A stretch of 64,000 bases of DNA from Trichormus sp. NMC-1 (GCF_001858025.1 NZ_LZQD01000004.1:341743-405742), one strand, 5' to 3'; positions 8,956-18,484 are shown, counted from the stretch's first letter. Program-made: numbers and translations. The notes: generated from the letters alone by a model not told the origin.

Positions 8956-10254
8956 GTGAATCCTGACTCTTTACTTCAACCCTTTCAACACTTTGGTGTC
9001 AATCTGGGACTATCCCGCATTGTCGAATTATTGGCAAATCTCGGAAATCCTCATCACCAAGTTCCTGTCATTCATGTTGCTGGCACTAACGGCAAAGGTT
9101 CGGTTTGTGCTTATCTTTCCTCAGTACTTACTGAAGCTGGTTATCGCACAGGACGCTACACTTCCCCCCATTTGGTAGATTGGACAGAACGTATTTGTAT
9201 TAACGAGCAGCCTATCGACTCAGGTGAATTATGCGAATTAATACTGAAAATTAAAGCTGCTATTGACTCCCATCAAGAATCACCTACTCAGTTTGAAGTA
9301 ATTACCGCAGCAGCTTGGTTATATTTTGCACAAAAAAAAGTTGATATAGCGGTGATGGAAGTCGGATTAGGTGGGCGTTTGGATGCAACGAATGTCTGTT
9401 CTCAGCCTTTGGTAACGGTAATTACTTCCATCAGTCGGGAACACTGGCAGCAATTAGGCCCCACTGTTAGCGATATTGCCAGAGAAAAAGCTGGTATTAT
9501 CAAACCTGGATGTCCTGTAGTAGTAGGTCAATTGCCAGCAGAAGCGGAAGCAGTGGTGCGAACTGCTTGCAGCAGCGCTACGCTATCGCTTAGTCTAGAA
9601 TTACAATGCCCTATTTTTACCCCTCAACCTGCTGAGAATATTAACCCAGGATGGGCAGAATATCAAAGATTGACAGATGTAGAAAAAATAGAAAACTCTC
9701 CATCTAAAATTAAATATCCATTACCGTTAAAGGGACAAATTCAATTACATAATTCAGCTTTGGCTTTAGCAGCTTTGGAAATATTGCAACAACAAGGTTG
9801 GGAAATTTCTGAAACAGCCATTATTAATGGTATGGGAAAAACTAAATGGCCAGGCCGAATGCAATGGATTACTTGGAAAGATCATAAACTATTAATTGAT
9901 GGCGCACACAATCCAGCCGCAGCAGAAGTTTTACGTCATTATGTAGATAGTCTCAATACTCAAAATATAACTTGGGTAATGGGAATGCTGGCTACTAAAG
10001 ATCATGCTGATATTTTTCAAGCACTACTCAAAAGAGGAGATAAATTATATTTAGTACCAGTTCCCGATAGTAATTCCGCAAATCTTGATCACTTAACAAA
10101 ATTAGCCCTAGAAACTTGCCCAGATGTAGGTTTTTGCAGCACCTATCCAGATGTATTCTCAGCTTTAGATGCTGCATTTACCTCTACAGATAACTTAGTA
10201 GTTTTATCCGGTTCTCTCTATTTAATCGGTCATTTTTTAGGGAATAGGGAATAG
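8956..10254 (+). CDS. folC: Folylpolyglutamate synthase / dihydrofolate synthase
   Basis: Adds glutamate to (dihydro)folate using ATP, in the cytoplasm. The Mur-ligase-type P-loop GTNGKGS lies at residues 43-49, followed by TSPHLVDWTERI and the EVGLGGRLDATN ATP/Mg motif. The C-terminal domain contains LLIDGAHNPAA. I take the GTG at 8956 (VNPDSLLQPFQHFG) as start. The frame is open from 8788, but the extra 56 residues are translated repeat DNA. From this start the protein has 432 residues, normal for the family. The last residues and the TAG stop lie within the first units of a TAGGGAA array, so the C-terminus (GNRE) is repeat-derived. Confidence 0.92.
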   Translation: MNPDSLLQPFQHFGVNLGLSRIVELLANLGNPHHQVPVIHVAGTNGKGSVCAYLSSVLTEAGYRTGRYTSPHLVDWTERICINEQPIDSGELCELILKIKAAIDSHQESPTQFEVITAAAWLYFAQKKVDIAVMEVGLGGRLDATNVCSQPLVTVITSISREHWQQLGPTVSDIAREKAGIIKPGCPVVVGQLPAEAEAVVRTACSSATLSLSLELQCPIFTPQPAENINPGWAEYQRLTDVEKIENSPSKIKYPLPLKGQIQLHNSALALAALEILQQQGWEISETAIINGMGKTKWPGRMQWITWKDHKLLIDGAHNPAAAEVLRHYVDSLNTQNITWVMGMLATKDHADIFQALLKRGDKLYLVPVPDSNSANLDHLTKLALETCPDVGFCSTYPDVFSALDAAFTSTDNLVVLSGSLYLIGHFLGNRE

Positions 10255-10560
10255 GGAATAGGGAATAGGGAATAGGGAATAGGGAATAGGGAATAGGGAA
10301 TAGGGAATAGGGAATAGGGAATAGGGAATAGGGAATAGGGAATAGGGAATAGGGAATAGGGAATAGGGAATAGGGAATAGGGAATAGGGAATAGGGAATA
10401 GGGAATAGGGAATAGGGAATAGGGAATAGGGAATAGGGAATAGGGAATAGGGAATAGGGAATAGGGAATAGGGAATAGGGAATAGGGAATAGGGAATAGG
10501 GAATAGGGAATAGGGAATAGGGAATAGGGAATAGGGAATAGGGAATAGGGAACAGGGAAC
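10238..10560 (+). repeat. Heptanucleotide STRR, (TAGGGAA)x45
   Basis: Forty-five perfect copies of TAGGGAA run from 10238 to 10552, followed by one CAGGGAA variant. This is the longest array in the window. It begins inside the 3' end of folC and contains its stop codon. Because TAG recurs in each unit, all three plus-strand frames are closed. Confidence 0.97.
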
Positions 10561-10565
10561 AGTTA

Positions 10566-10624
10566 GTAATTACGAATTACGAATTACGTTCGCGTAGCGT
10601 TTCCGAAGGAAATATTACGAATTA
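10566..10624 (-). repeat. ATTACGA repeats with REP-like core (inverted copy of 6228-6291)
   Basis: TTACGAATTACGAATTACG followed by TTCGCGTAGCGTTTCCGAAGG, then ATTACGAATTACC. This is the reverse complement of the composite at 6228-6291. It overlaps the last codon of the solute-binding protein gene. Confidence 0.8.
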
Positions 10625-11920
10625 CCGATTATCCCATTGTTGTGCTGCATCTTCTACAGCTTTATCCACCGTTTTTTCACCTAACATTGCAGCTTGGAGA
10701 TTTTCATAAATTGCCTTTTGCAAGACTTTGAAATCTTTGATTTTGGGGGTTAAAACCTCTGCTTGTTGCATCTGTTGGGCGCTGATAATACGCCCCTTTT
10801 CCACAGTTGAGGCATTATTGGGAACTTCTTTAAAATAGCTGTCAGCAAGTGATTTGATGGTTGAAGGTAAAACATTAGCCGCTTTAGCAAAAGCTAGTTG
10901 ATTTTCGTCATTAGTAACGAATAAAGCAAATTTAACCGCTGCGTCAGGATTTTTAGTGGCGCGGGGAATGACTATATTCATAACAGCGACGTTTTTCTTA
11001 CCTGTATCACCAGTAATTTGGGGTGCGATAGCTGAAGCTTGAGCAATTTTTGGCGCATTATTAGATATCGTCTTGAGAAATTCAGGGCCAGAAGCTAAAA
11101 ACGCAGTTTCCCCAGATTGGTATAAATCAATTGCATGACGGTGGCCTTGTGTCAATGATTCTTTAGGTAGTAATTTTTTCTGATACAAATCTACCCAATA
11201 TTGAAAAGCAGCTTTTCCCTGTGGTGAATTAAAACCGGCTTTTCCCTCAGCATTGATTAACGTGACTCCCATTTGCACAAAAGATTCCAATACTTCACCA
11301 GAATCTTGAGGGACAAAAGTGGCAAAAAATGCGTATTTACCTGTTTTATCTTTGATTTGTTGTGCTGCTTGCGCTATTTCTGCATAAGTTGCAGGTGGTT
11401 TCTTGATACCTGCTTGTTTTAATAAATCAGTGTTATAAATAGTTAACCTCGTGGTGAGATACCAAGGAATCCCAAAAGTCTTACCATTAAGGCTACTAGA
11501 TTGCCAAATATTCGGCAAATAGGAGGAACGAACTTCTTTTGGGACTTTTGCATCCAAATCTAACCAAGCATTTCGTCCTGCAAGTTGGGAGGCAAAATCT
11601 GGATTAAGGTTGACAACATCTGGTGGCGTTTTTGCGGAGACAGCTGTTAAAATCTTGTTCTCCATCGCCGACCAAGGCACATCAACCCATTTGACTTTGA
11701 TACTGGGGTTTTGCGATTCAAAAGTCGTAATTAGGCTTTGGAAGTAGTTGGTAAATTGAGGTTGGAGTTGCATAGTCCAAAACTCAATAGTTGCTGCTTC
11801 AGAAGCAGCAGGTTTTGTAGCTGTATTCACATTACTTGTGCTACAACTTACTACCCAACTGCTCAGTAAGCCAATTAATGCCCAAACAGTCATTTGTTGG
11901 AATTTTCGTAATTGAATCAT
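10622..11920 (-). CDS. ABC transporter solute-binding lipoprotein, family 1 (sugar type)
   Basis: A 432-residue extracellular solute-binding protein. A type II signal peptide with lipobox (SSWVVSC, Cys26) anchors it to the membrane. The mature part matches the MalE/UgpB-like family 1: IEFWTMQ, the VKWVDVPW strand, LTTRLTIYNTDLLKQAG and the C-terminal AQQWD. The likely substrate is a sugar, oligosaccharide or glycerol-phosphate-like solute, but the exact one is not readable. No permease or ATPase genes are adjacent, so it would work with components encoded elsewhere. It is divergent from pilM. Confidence 0.88.
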   Translation of the reverse strand: MIQLRKFQQMTVWALIGLLSSWVVSCSTSNVNTATKPAASEAATIEFWTMQLQPQFTNYFQSLITTFESQNPSIKVKWVDVPWSAMENKILTAVSAKTPPDVVNLNPDFASQLAGRNAWLDLDAKVPKEVRSSYLPNIWQSSSLNGKTFGIPWYLTTRLTIYNTDLLKQAGIKKPPATYAEIAQAAQQIKDKTGKYAFFATFVPQDSGEVLESFVQMGVTLINAEGKAGFNSPQGKAAFQYWVDLYQKKLLPKESLTQGHRHAIDLYQSGETAFLASGPEFLKTISNNAPKIAQASAIAPQITGDTGKKNVAVMNIVIPRATKNPDAAVKFALFVTNDENQLAFAKAANVLPSTIKSLADSYFKEVPNNASTVEKGRIISAQQMQQAEVLTPKIKDFKVLQKAIYENLQAAMLGEKTVDKAVEDAAQQWDNR

Positions 11921-12063
11921 CGTGTTAATATTTTTACGATTGAAAAGGGTGAAAAGCTTATGCAGAAATGTCGAGATTATAGGCTATATAGATTACTTGG
12001 TACTAAATTAGTTTTCAACAGGATTTAAATTTTTCATTTAGCAATGTAGCAGGTAAGACTGTC

Positions 12064-13212
12064 GTGAAAGCCCTTAATAGTCTCAGTAGTGTCAGTAATA
12101 TCCTTAACTTTGGTAATATTGGTAATCTGTTTGGGAAATCTAATAGAGGCATTGGTATTGAGCTTGCACCCGAACGAATGAACATAGTTCAGCTACGCAA
12201 GCAACGTCAAGGCTTAAAAATAGAGTCGTTAATAACAGTACCAGTCCCAGAGGGAATAATTACCGACGGTCAAATTAACGATTCTCCCAGGATGGCCGAA
12301 CTCATCCAGCAAACAATGGCTGAGAGTAAAATCAAAGCTTCTCGCGTTGCTACTTGTGTTCCAGGGCGAGATGCAATTGTACGTGTTATCCCTGTGCCAG
12401 CAGAATTGGATAACAAAGAGTTACGGGAGATGGTACTCAACCATGAAGCAGCTTTGTATTTGCCTTATCCACGAGAAGAAGCTGATGTAGATTACCAGAA
12501 ACTTGGGTACTTTGTAGATGAGGATGGAATTGAAAAAGTACAGGTGCTTTTGGTTGCCACTCGTAAGGAGGTGACTAATACCTATATTAATACGTTTGCA
12601 GAAGCAGGATTAAAAATCGATGTTTTAGAAATTAACAGTTTTGCGCTCATTCGCACTATTCGTGATCAGTTGAGACTATTTGGTCCTCAAGAAGCAGCAG
12701 TGTTAGTTGATATTGAGTTTGACAGTACGGAAATCGCCATCATTATTAATGGTGTACCGCAATTTTCGCGCACCGTGCCTATTGGCACATATCAACTACA
12801 ATCGGCTCTATCCAGAGCAATGAATTTACCCACATCACGAGATATGGATATGTTGATGGGAATGACTATTCCGGCAACTTCTAATGATGCTTTAAAAAGC
12901 GGAACTACTGGGATTAATCCGGGAATGGCTCCGATGCTGAAAGTGCTGGGGGAATTATCAGACGAACTGCGCCGTTCTGTCGATTTTTACATCAATCAAA
13001 GTGAAGGTTTAGAAGTAGCGCAGATTTTACTAGCTGGAACAGGGGGAGGACTCCAACAGCTAGATGAGTTCTTTACCCAACGATTAGGTTTCCCTACCAC
13101 CCAAATAGATCCAATCAGGGATTTGTCTTTGGAAGTAGAAGCCGAAAAATACCCATCAGTGAAACGCCCTGGTTTGGGAATAGTACTTGGTCTAGGAATG
13201 CGGGAGGTTTAA
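12064..13212 (+). CDS. pilM: Type IV pilus assembly protein PilM
   Basis: A 382-residue actin-like ATPase-fold protein on the cytoplasmic side of the pilus inner-membrane platform. It starts at GTG 12064 and the family region begins GIGIELAPERMNIVQLRK. Further family marks are RVIPVPAELDNKELREMVLNHEA (residues about 101-123) and the phosphate-loop-like LLAGTGGGLQQLDEF near the C-terminus. It is the first gene of pilM-N-O-Q, with only 4 bp to pilN. PilM binds the N-terminus of PilN, whose MYSLDINFLKDR segment is present here. Confidence 0.95.
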   Translation: MKALNSLSSVSNILNFGNIGNLFGKSNRGIGIELAPERMNIVQLRKQRQGLKIESLITVPVPEGIITDGQINDSPRMAELIQQTMAESKIKASRVATCVPGRDAIVRVIPVPAELDNKELREMVLNHEAALYLPYPREEADVDYQKLGYFVDEDGIEKVQVLLVATRKEVTNTYINTFAEAGLKIDVLEINSFALIRTIRDQLRLFGPQEAAVLVDIEFDSTEIAIIINGVPQFSRTVPIGTYQLQSALSRAMNLPTSRDMDMLMGMTIPATSNDALKSGTTGINPGMAPMLKVLGELSDELRRSVDFYINQSEGLEVAQILLAGTGGGLQQLDEFFTQRLGFPTTQIDPIRDLSLEVEAEKYPSVKRPGLGIVLGLGMREV

Positions 13213-13216
13213 CAAA

Positions 13217-14011
13217 GTGTATAGTCTGGATATTAACTTTCTCAAAGACCGCTTACCTGTTGAGATCAACTCAGAAAAAACTGTCAAACCACCAATTCAA
13301 CTGGGAAATTTAAGACCAGTATATTTGGGACTGGGAGTGGGTGTGGGTTTACCTGCGTTGGCATTCTGTAGCTTATGGTTTTTGCAAATGAAAACCGCTG
13401 AGTTAGAGCAACTCATCGGAAAACTGGATCAAGAAAATAAGCAGTTAGATGGAAAAATAGCCAATATTAACAAAATCAAGACAGAAACAACAGGGATTAA
13501 AGTGCAAACACAAGCTTTAGTAACTGTGTTTGATCAGATTCGTCCTTGGTCAGCCATGTTACAAGATTTGCGCGATCGCATTCCCAAAAATGTCCAAATT
13601 GAAAATATCAAGCAAATCGCCCCTGTTCTTCAAACCCAAGCCACCCCAGGAACAGCCCCTAGCAATCCCGCTGGTGGCATAGAAATTAATGGCTTTGCTC
13701 GCTCTTTTAGGGATGTTAACGACTTTGTACTGAGTTTAGGTCAGTCTAAGTTTGTAAATGCCTCAGAAAGTAAAATTAGCACAGCAGAATTAATCGATGC
13801 ACCTCCAGAAACAGGTGCTATTCCACCTGATGATCAATCTAATGAAAGTAATGTGAAAATTAAACCACCTCAAGTGGTTAAATACACAATTAAGGCTGGT
13901 CTAAGTACCACACCAGCATCTGAATTAATTCGTGAGTTAGAACAAAAAGGCACAGTCGGATTAGTGACTAGGCTTCGTAGTATCCAAAAAACAGGAGTCA
14001 TTTCCAAATGA
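13217..14011 (+). CDS. pilN: Type IV pilus assembly protein PilN
   Basis: A 264-residue bitopic inner-membrane protein starting at GTG 13217. The cytoplasmic PilM-binding segment YSLDINFLKDRLPVEI is followed by a transmembrane helix at about residues 35-55, a coiled coil (55-95), and a periplasmic ferredoxin-like PilN domain. The C-terminal extension beyond about 190 is longer than in proteobacterial PilN. Its stop overlaps the pilO start (ATGA at 14008-14011), so the two are translationally coupled. Confidence 0.93.
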   Translation: MYSLDINFLKDRLPVEINSEKTVKPPIQLGNLRPVYLGLGVGVGLPALAFCSLWFLQMKTAELEQLIGKLDQENKQLDGKIANINKIKTETTGIKVQTQALVTVFDQIRPWSAMLQDLRDRIPKNVQIENIKQIAPVLQTQATPGTAPSNPAGGIEINGFARSFRDVNDFVLSLGQSKFVNASESKISTAELIDAPPETGAIPPDDQSNESNVKIKPPQVVKYTIKAGLSTTPASELIRELEQKGTVGLVTRLRSIQKTGVISK

Positions 14012-14787
14012 CGCTAAGTGATGATTTAAGTTTTTCACAACACGCCACCGGCTTCGATGATGCCCCATCATCCAACCCCGTTGTTTTTGGTGTGACTTTA
14101 ACAACACCAATCATTGGCGCTTTAGTCGGATTCATGGGTGTTCTGGCAGCTGGTTACATGATACTTAACATTGTCATGCCTGCTTGGGATACCTATCAGC
14201 AGCAACAAGCAAAAAGTCAGGAACTTCAAGGACAAGTTGACCAAAAGACAGCCCAAGCCAAACAAATTGACAATGTACTGGCAGAATTAGCCCAAGCCAA
14301 GCAGCAACAAGTTCAAGTTTTAGCTTTATTTGCTAACGAAAAAAGTTTGGCAACCTTGCTAATGGATACCAGCCGCTTGGTAGATTCTAGCAATGGTCAA
14401 TTTACGGCCAATTCCGTCAGAGCCACACTGAGAAAATTTGTACCATCAGGAGATAAACCAGAAATAATTACTGATGATAGCTTAGGAGCCGAAGTCAACA
14501 ATAAGCTCAAACGCAGCAATATCAAGGTAGAAATTGAAGGCACTTTTGAACAAACGCAGTCAATTATGCGTAATATTGAGCGTTTACAGCCTTTGTTGTT
14601 AGTCAAAAACTATGACTCAAAATTAGTTCCTCCAGAAATACAAAACTCAGAGGAAAACAAGAAAGTAGTGCAGATTGGCCCAGGAAAACTGGCAACTTCT
14701 TTTGATTTAGAGGCATTAATGCCATTGACTCCAGAGGAAGCAGCAGAAGTAGCTGCCGCTTCAGCACCACCACCAGCCCAGAAGTAA
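14008..14787 (+). CDS. pilO: Type IV pilus assembly protein PilO
   Basis: A 259-residue inner-membrane alignment-complex protein. One transmembrane helix lies at about residues 33-55, followed by a coiled coil rich in Gln (60-100) and a periplasmic domain that pairs with PilN and contacts PilQ. The C-terminus is Ala/Pro-rich. Start is fixed by the ATGA overlap with pilN. Recognition rests on position, topology and size more than on single motifs. Confidence 0.9.
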   Translation: MTLSDDLSFSQHATGFDDAPSSNPVVFGVTLTTPIIGALVGFMGVLAAGYMILNIVMPAWDTYQQQQAKSQELQGQVDQKTAQAKQIDNVLAELAQAKQQQVQVLALFANEKSLATLLMDTSRLVDSSNGQFTANSVRATLRKFVPSGDKPEIITDDSLGAEVNNKLKRSNIKVEIEGTFEQTQSIMRNIERLQPLLLVKNYDSKLVPPEIQNSEENKKVVQIGPGKLATSFDLEALMPLTPEEAAEVAAASAPPPAQK

Positions 14788-14920
14788 CAATTACCAAGTT
14801 CTGAGTGCTGATTTGTAACTTAAATGCAAATTTAATGTCCGACAAGTTTAATTACAGATGGTTGCTTAAGTAACTGTCATCAACTGCGTACATCAGTACG
14901 GATGAAAACGAGATTAGAGG

Positions 14921-15014
14921 CTAGTGCCGCCGTGAATTCAAAATTCAAAAAGCTTATGTTATGAGCTTTTCACGGATTTTGAAGAGTAGTTTTATTTCCG
15001 TCACGCTGCACTAG
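14921..15014. repeat. 94-bp inverted-repeat element between pilO and pilQ
   Basis: The ends CTAGTGCCGCCGTGA and TCACGCTGCACTAG are near-complementary. A central hairpin AAAAGCTTATG...GAGCTTTT sits inside. The element separates pilMNO from pilQ and could form a large cruciform or an mRNA hairpin. It has no coding capacity. Confidence 0.65.
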
Positions 15015-15056
15015 TGGACATACAAACAAGGTTTTATTTAATGTGAGGAATGAACT

Positions 15057-17465
15057 GTGAAACAGGTTCATAGTAATGTTTTAATATCAAGTGTGGCTGC
15101 TTACGTACTTTTGGCAACACAACCAGTATTGGCACAAACGAGTCAAATTACTGACGTGCAACTAAATCCCGCTGATGGGGGAATTAGTGTAATGTTAAAA
15201 ACTTCTTCTGGTAACAGTCCCCAGGTTTTCACCACCAAAAGAGACAAAAGTTTAGTTGCAGATGTAATTAATACGCAACTGCGTTTACCCCAAGGTAAGA
15301 GTTTCCGCCAAGAAAATCCTGCACCGGGAATTGCATCCGTAGAAGTTAATCAGTTAGATGCCAATAGTGTGCGGGTGACAGTAACTGGTAGCGATAATAT
15401 CCCCACTAGTAAGCCTGTAGTCCGAAAAGATAACAGTCTTACTCTCGGCTTTACTCCATCCACAAACACTACCGCATCAGCACCCACAACACCTAGTACA
15501 AACACCACCGCATCAGCACCCACAACACAGGCTAATATTCCTGTCGAGCCTGGTAAAAAGCCAGATGTGTTAGTGCCTAACCCAGAAATCACAATTGACG
15601 GCAAACCGGCAAAAGCAGCTGGCCCTAATCAACCTTACAACCAAGCTCCTCCGTTCTTACCGAGAGCCGTTGCTCCACCAGTGGGAGATATTACCCAAGC
15701 TAGTATCGATACTTCTCCTACCACTATTGATTTAGGCACTCAAGAACGAGTTCCGCGTTTAGTGCTGCGAGAAGCACCAGTCAGGGAAGTTTTGTCACTT
15801 CTGGCTCGTGCAGCTGGTCTGAACTTAGCTTATGTTGGCACAGACGGAGATGATAAGAAACCTGCGGGAGGTCAGCCTGGTGCAGCTGGTAATGAAAAGA
15901 CAATTTCCCTAGATATAGAAAACGAGCCAGTGCAAGATGTATTTAATTACGTTTTGCGCTTGAGTGGTTTAGAAGCGAACCGCAGTGGCAGGACGATTTT
16001 TGTCGGCACTAAACTGCCTAATTCCACCCGTGATAATGTGATGCGTAGCCTGCGATTGAATCAGGTGACGGTGGGAGTCGCTTTAAACTTTTTGGTGGCT
16101 TTAGGTGCAGAAAGTGCTGTTAGCCGTGAACGACTGGTAACAAGTGTTAACGCTGTACCTGTAGGGGGTGCTGCTAATGCCGCAGTTACTCAAACTCAGA
16201 CAACTACAGAAACAAAAATTGAAACTCAACGGGTCGAATATAAAGATTCAATCCCTTTACTCAGAGGTTTACAGGCATCTGGAGACGAGCGCACAAATTC
16301 TGTTACCTTGATTGGTTCTCCTAAGCTGGTTGAGATGGCAACGACTCAATTAACTCAGCTAGATATCCGCCGTCGTCAAGTTGTGGTGAATGTCAAAATT
16401 ATTGATGTGAACCTTTTAGGGATTCAAGACTCTAACGCCAGTTTTTCCTTTGGAATTGGTAATAACTACTTCTCTAGTGATGGTGGTGCTGCGACGTTTA
16501 ATTTTGGTGGTTCTAGACCTGCTACACGTAATGAAGTGGCAAACAGTGTGACTGATACACCTGTGATCACAAATCCTTTGACGGGAGATCCATTTTTGGG
16601 TGATAATTTCTTCAACACAACAGGTAGACCATCAGCTGATCCACCATTAGACCCAAAGGGGAATCCCCTACAACCTGGGATTACAGACTTTACTCCGGGA
16701 ACACCGGCAACAACTACATTTGAAATTGTCCCAACAGGTGTTAATCCTACTACTGGTGAACCGACTGGCTTTATTTTGCAACCCAGAACTACCGCTGCAA
16801 CTGCAAGCACATATACATACCAATTACCAAGTTTGTATCAGTTTCCTAAACGATTCCTTGCTAGTTTGCAGGCTCAGGTACAAAGTGGCAATGCTAAGGT
16901 TTTGACAGACCCAACTCTAATTGTCCAAGAAGGACAGAATGCTGTAGTCAAGTTAACTTCAGAAGTATACGGAGGCGTTGAACAAATATTAATCAATGGT
17001 AACTTGACGAGAAGACCTATCATCAAGGAAGCAGGGTTAACTCTGTCCGTGAGAGTTGACAGGATTGATGATAACGGTTTTGTTTCCTTATCTGTTGCAC
17101 CTACTGTATCTGCGCTTGGTGGTACGACAGCAACCTCTGATGGGGATATTGGACTGTTGGCAGCTAGAAGTCTTCAATCTGGTGTACTGCGGTTGCGAGA
17201 TGGTCAAACATTAATTTTGAGTGGTATTATTCAAGACCAAGACCGGACATCTATTTCTAAGCTTCCCATATTGGGTGATATTCCATTGCTAGGTTCCCTG
17301 TTTAGAAGATCAAACAGAACCAATGAACGCAGAGAGGTGATTGTATTGCTCACACCCCAGGTGATGGATGACTCGGAGCGTTCCAGCTATGGTTATAACT
17401 ATAATCCTAGTCCACAGGTGCGGCAAATCCTTGAGCGTCGTGGTTTGAACGTTCAGCCCCGGTAG
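15057..17465 (+). CDS. pilQ: Type IV pilus secretin PilQ
   Basis: An 802-residue outer-membrane secretin that forms the pilus exit pore. It starts GTG 15057 with a signal peptide (cleavage near AQT at residue 27), then an AMIN domain (about 28-125) for peptidoglycan binding. Next come a Thr/Pro/Ala-rich linker (130-165) with two near-identical repeats, N0/N1 domains (about 225-440) and the secretin beta-barrel domain (about 600-775) with the typical KLPILGDIPLLGSLFRR motif. A Gly/Asn/Pro-rich insertion (about 465-590) interrupts the N-domain/barrel junction. It follows pilO by 269 bp, with a repeat element between. Confidence 0.95.
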   Translation: MKQVHSNVLISSVAAYVLLATQPVLAQTSQITDVQLNPADGGISVMLKTSSGNSPQVFTTKRDKSLVADVINTQLRLPQGKSFRQENPAPGIASVEVNQLDANSVRVTVTGSDNIPTSKPVVRKDNSLTLGFTPSTNTTASAPTTPSTNTTASAPTTQANIPVEPGKKPDVLVPNPEITIDGKPAKAAGPNQPYNQAPPFLPRAVAPPVGDITQASIDTSPTTIDLGTQERVPRLVLREAPVREVLSLLARAAGLNLAYVGTDGDDKKPAGGQPGAAGNEKTISLDIENEPVQDVFNYVLRLSGLEANRSGRTIFVGTKLPNSTRDNVMRSLRLNQVTVGVALNFLVALGAESAVSRERLVTSVNAVPVGGAANAAVTQTQTTTETKIETQRVEYKDSIPLLRGLQASGDERTNSVTLIGSPKLVEMATTQLTQLDIRRRQVVVNVKIIDVNLLGIQDSNASFSFGIGNNYFSSDGGAATFNFGGSRPATRNEVANSVTDTPVITNPLTGDPFLGDNFFNTTGRPSADPPLDPKGNPLQPGITDFTPGTPATTTFEIVPTGVNPTTGEPTGFILQPRTTAATASTYTYQLPSLYQFPKRFLASLQAQVQSGNAKVLTDPTLIVQEGQNAVVKLTSEVYGGVEQILINGNLTRRPIIKEAGLTLSVRVDRIDDNGFVSLSVAPTVSALGGTTATSDGDIGLLAARSLQSGVLRLRDGQTLILSGIIQDQDRTSISKLPILGDIPLLGSLFRRSNRTNERREVIVLLTPQVMDDSERSSYGYNYNPSPQVRQILERRGLNVQPR

Positions 17466-17490
17466 TTGGTTATTGGTCATTGTTTTTGAC

Positions 17491-17519
17491 ATACCCGATT
17501 TATGGGAAAAGTCGGGTAT
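17491..17519 (+). terminator. Hairpin after pilQ, possible terminator
   Basis: Perfect 8-bp stem ATACCCGA / TCGGGTAT with a 13-nt loop, 26 bp after the pilQ stop. There is no T-tract behind it, so it may protect the mRNA end rather than be a strong intrinsic terminator. Confidence 0.5.
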
Positions 17520-17599
17520 TGAGGGTATAGCAGTTGCCATAGCTTGTGATAGATTAAATGATGTTCACATTTGTATATACAAACGTCATTTTTATTGCT

Positions 17600-17914
17600 A
17601 TGCTAGAAACTGTAAATGGGTTTGATTGGGATGAAGGAAACTCCAAAAAATGCTGGAATCGTGTTTCTCAAGAAGAAATCGAATATTTATTTCATCAGAA
17701 GGATGTTTTGATTACCCCAGACATTAAGCATTCTGAAGATGAAGATAGATATCTTGCTGTAGGAGTTTCCTGTAAAGGAAGGCACATTTTTGTAGCTTTT
17801 ACTTTTCGCAATCGGCAAGCGGATATATTGATTAGACCAATCAGTGCGAGATATATGCACGATAAAGAGGTATTTTCCTATGAAGAAAACTTTCCCAAGA
17901 GTCAAAACGGATGA
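17600..17914 (+). CDS. BrnT-like type II toxin
   Basis: About 104 residues from ATG 17600. The BrnT/DUF4258-like pattern is visible: GFDWDEGNSKKCWNR at the N-terminus, then the EEIEYLFHQKDV helix, a central RYLAVGVSCKGRHIFVAFTFR sheet and IRPISARYMHDKE at the C-terminus. BrnT toxins are RelE-fold ribonucleases that block translation. The frame is open from 17558, but the upstream residues do not fit the family. It overlaps the next gene by 35 bp, the usual order toxin then antitoxin for brnTA. Confidence 0.8.
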   Translation: MLETVNGFDWDEGNSKKCWNRVSQEEIEYLFHQKDVLITPDIKHSEDEDRYLAVGVSCKGRHIFVAFTFRNRQADILIRPISARYMHDKEVFSYEENFPKSQNG

Positions 17915-18131
17915 AGAAATAGAAGCACTTTTAGAAGATGACTTATCAGAATATCTTCATCCTGGAAATTTTCAACCTGTAACCTTTGAATTTAAGCCTA
18001 AAGACAAAAGTGTCAATATCAGAATGTCTGAAGAAATGTTAGAAGCTGTGAAGAAGGTTTCACAAAAAGAAGGTATCCCCTATCAACGCTATATTAGACA
18101 GGCAATAGAAAGATCATTGAGTGTTGAATAA
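17880..18131 (+). CDS. BrnA-like antitoxin (ribbon-helix-helix type)
   Basis: 83 residues from ATG 17880 (MKKTFPRVKTDEEIEALL). The C-terminal half has the CopG/RHS-like pattern VNIRMSEEMLEAVKKVSQKE followed by GIPYQRYIRQAIERSL, a DNA-binding ribbon-helix-helix. The N-terminal half should wrap the toxin. It probably represses its own promoter, as in BrnTA systems. Confidence 0.82.
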   Translation: MKKTFPRVKTDEEIEALLEDDLSEYLHPGNFQPVTFEFKPKDKSVNIRMSEEMLEAVKKVSQKEGIPYQRYIRQAIERSLSVE

Positions 18132-18151
18132 TTTGTGTATTCCATACAGCA

Positions 18152-18484
18152 TCAATGTGTGGCAAATTCTGTAAATTCGCGCATATCAGGAGAATGAAAT
18201 GCTAAGACTATATCTTCTTTTGGTACACCTTGTTCAAGCAGTAATGTAGCAATTCCAACTTCAGTGCCATCATGCTGTATCCAGATTTTGCCATCTTTAA
18301 TATCAATGTGCATACTACATCCATGAGTGCGATTATTCCCGCGCCAACCAGTATGTAGTAGAAGATAGTGGTCATGTTGAGTATCTATAACTGCTTGTGC
18401 TTCAATTTCTTCTGGCGAAAATCGTCTTTCCGCTCTTTCTAAAATTAAATTCTGAATAATTTGACGATACTCTTCTACTGCCAT
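18152..18484 (-). CDS. XisI family protein
   Basis: A 110-residue member of the XisI family, named for the factor controlling excision of the fdxN element in heterocysts. Family features seen are the N-terminal YRQIIQNLI helix, HDHYLLLHTGWRGNNRTHGC, HIDIKDGKIWIQHDGTEVGIA and the LEQGVPKEDIVLAFH core. Homologues occur as many xisH-xisI pairs in cyanobacteria outside excision elements, so a role in element excision is not implied here. The start overlaps the end of xisH by 10 bp. A broken relative lies at 42703-43146. Confidence 0.92.
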   Translation of the reverse strand: MAVEEYRQIIQNLILERAERRFSPEEIEAQAVIDTQHDHYLLLHTGWRGNNRTHGCSMHIDIKDGKIWIQHDGTEVGIATLLLEQGVPKEDIVLAFHSPDMREFTEFATH

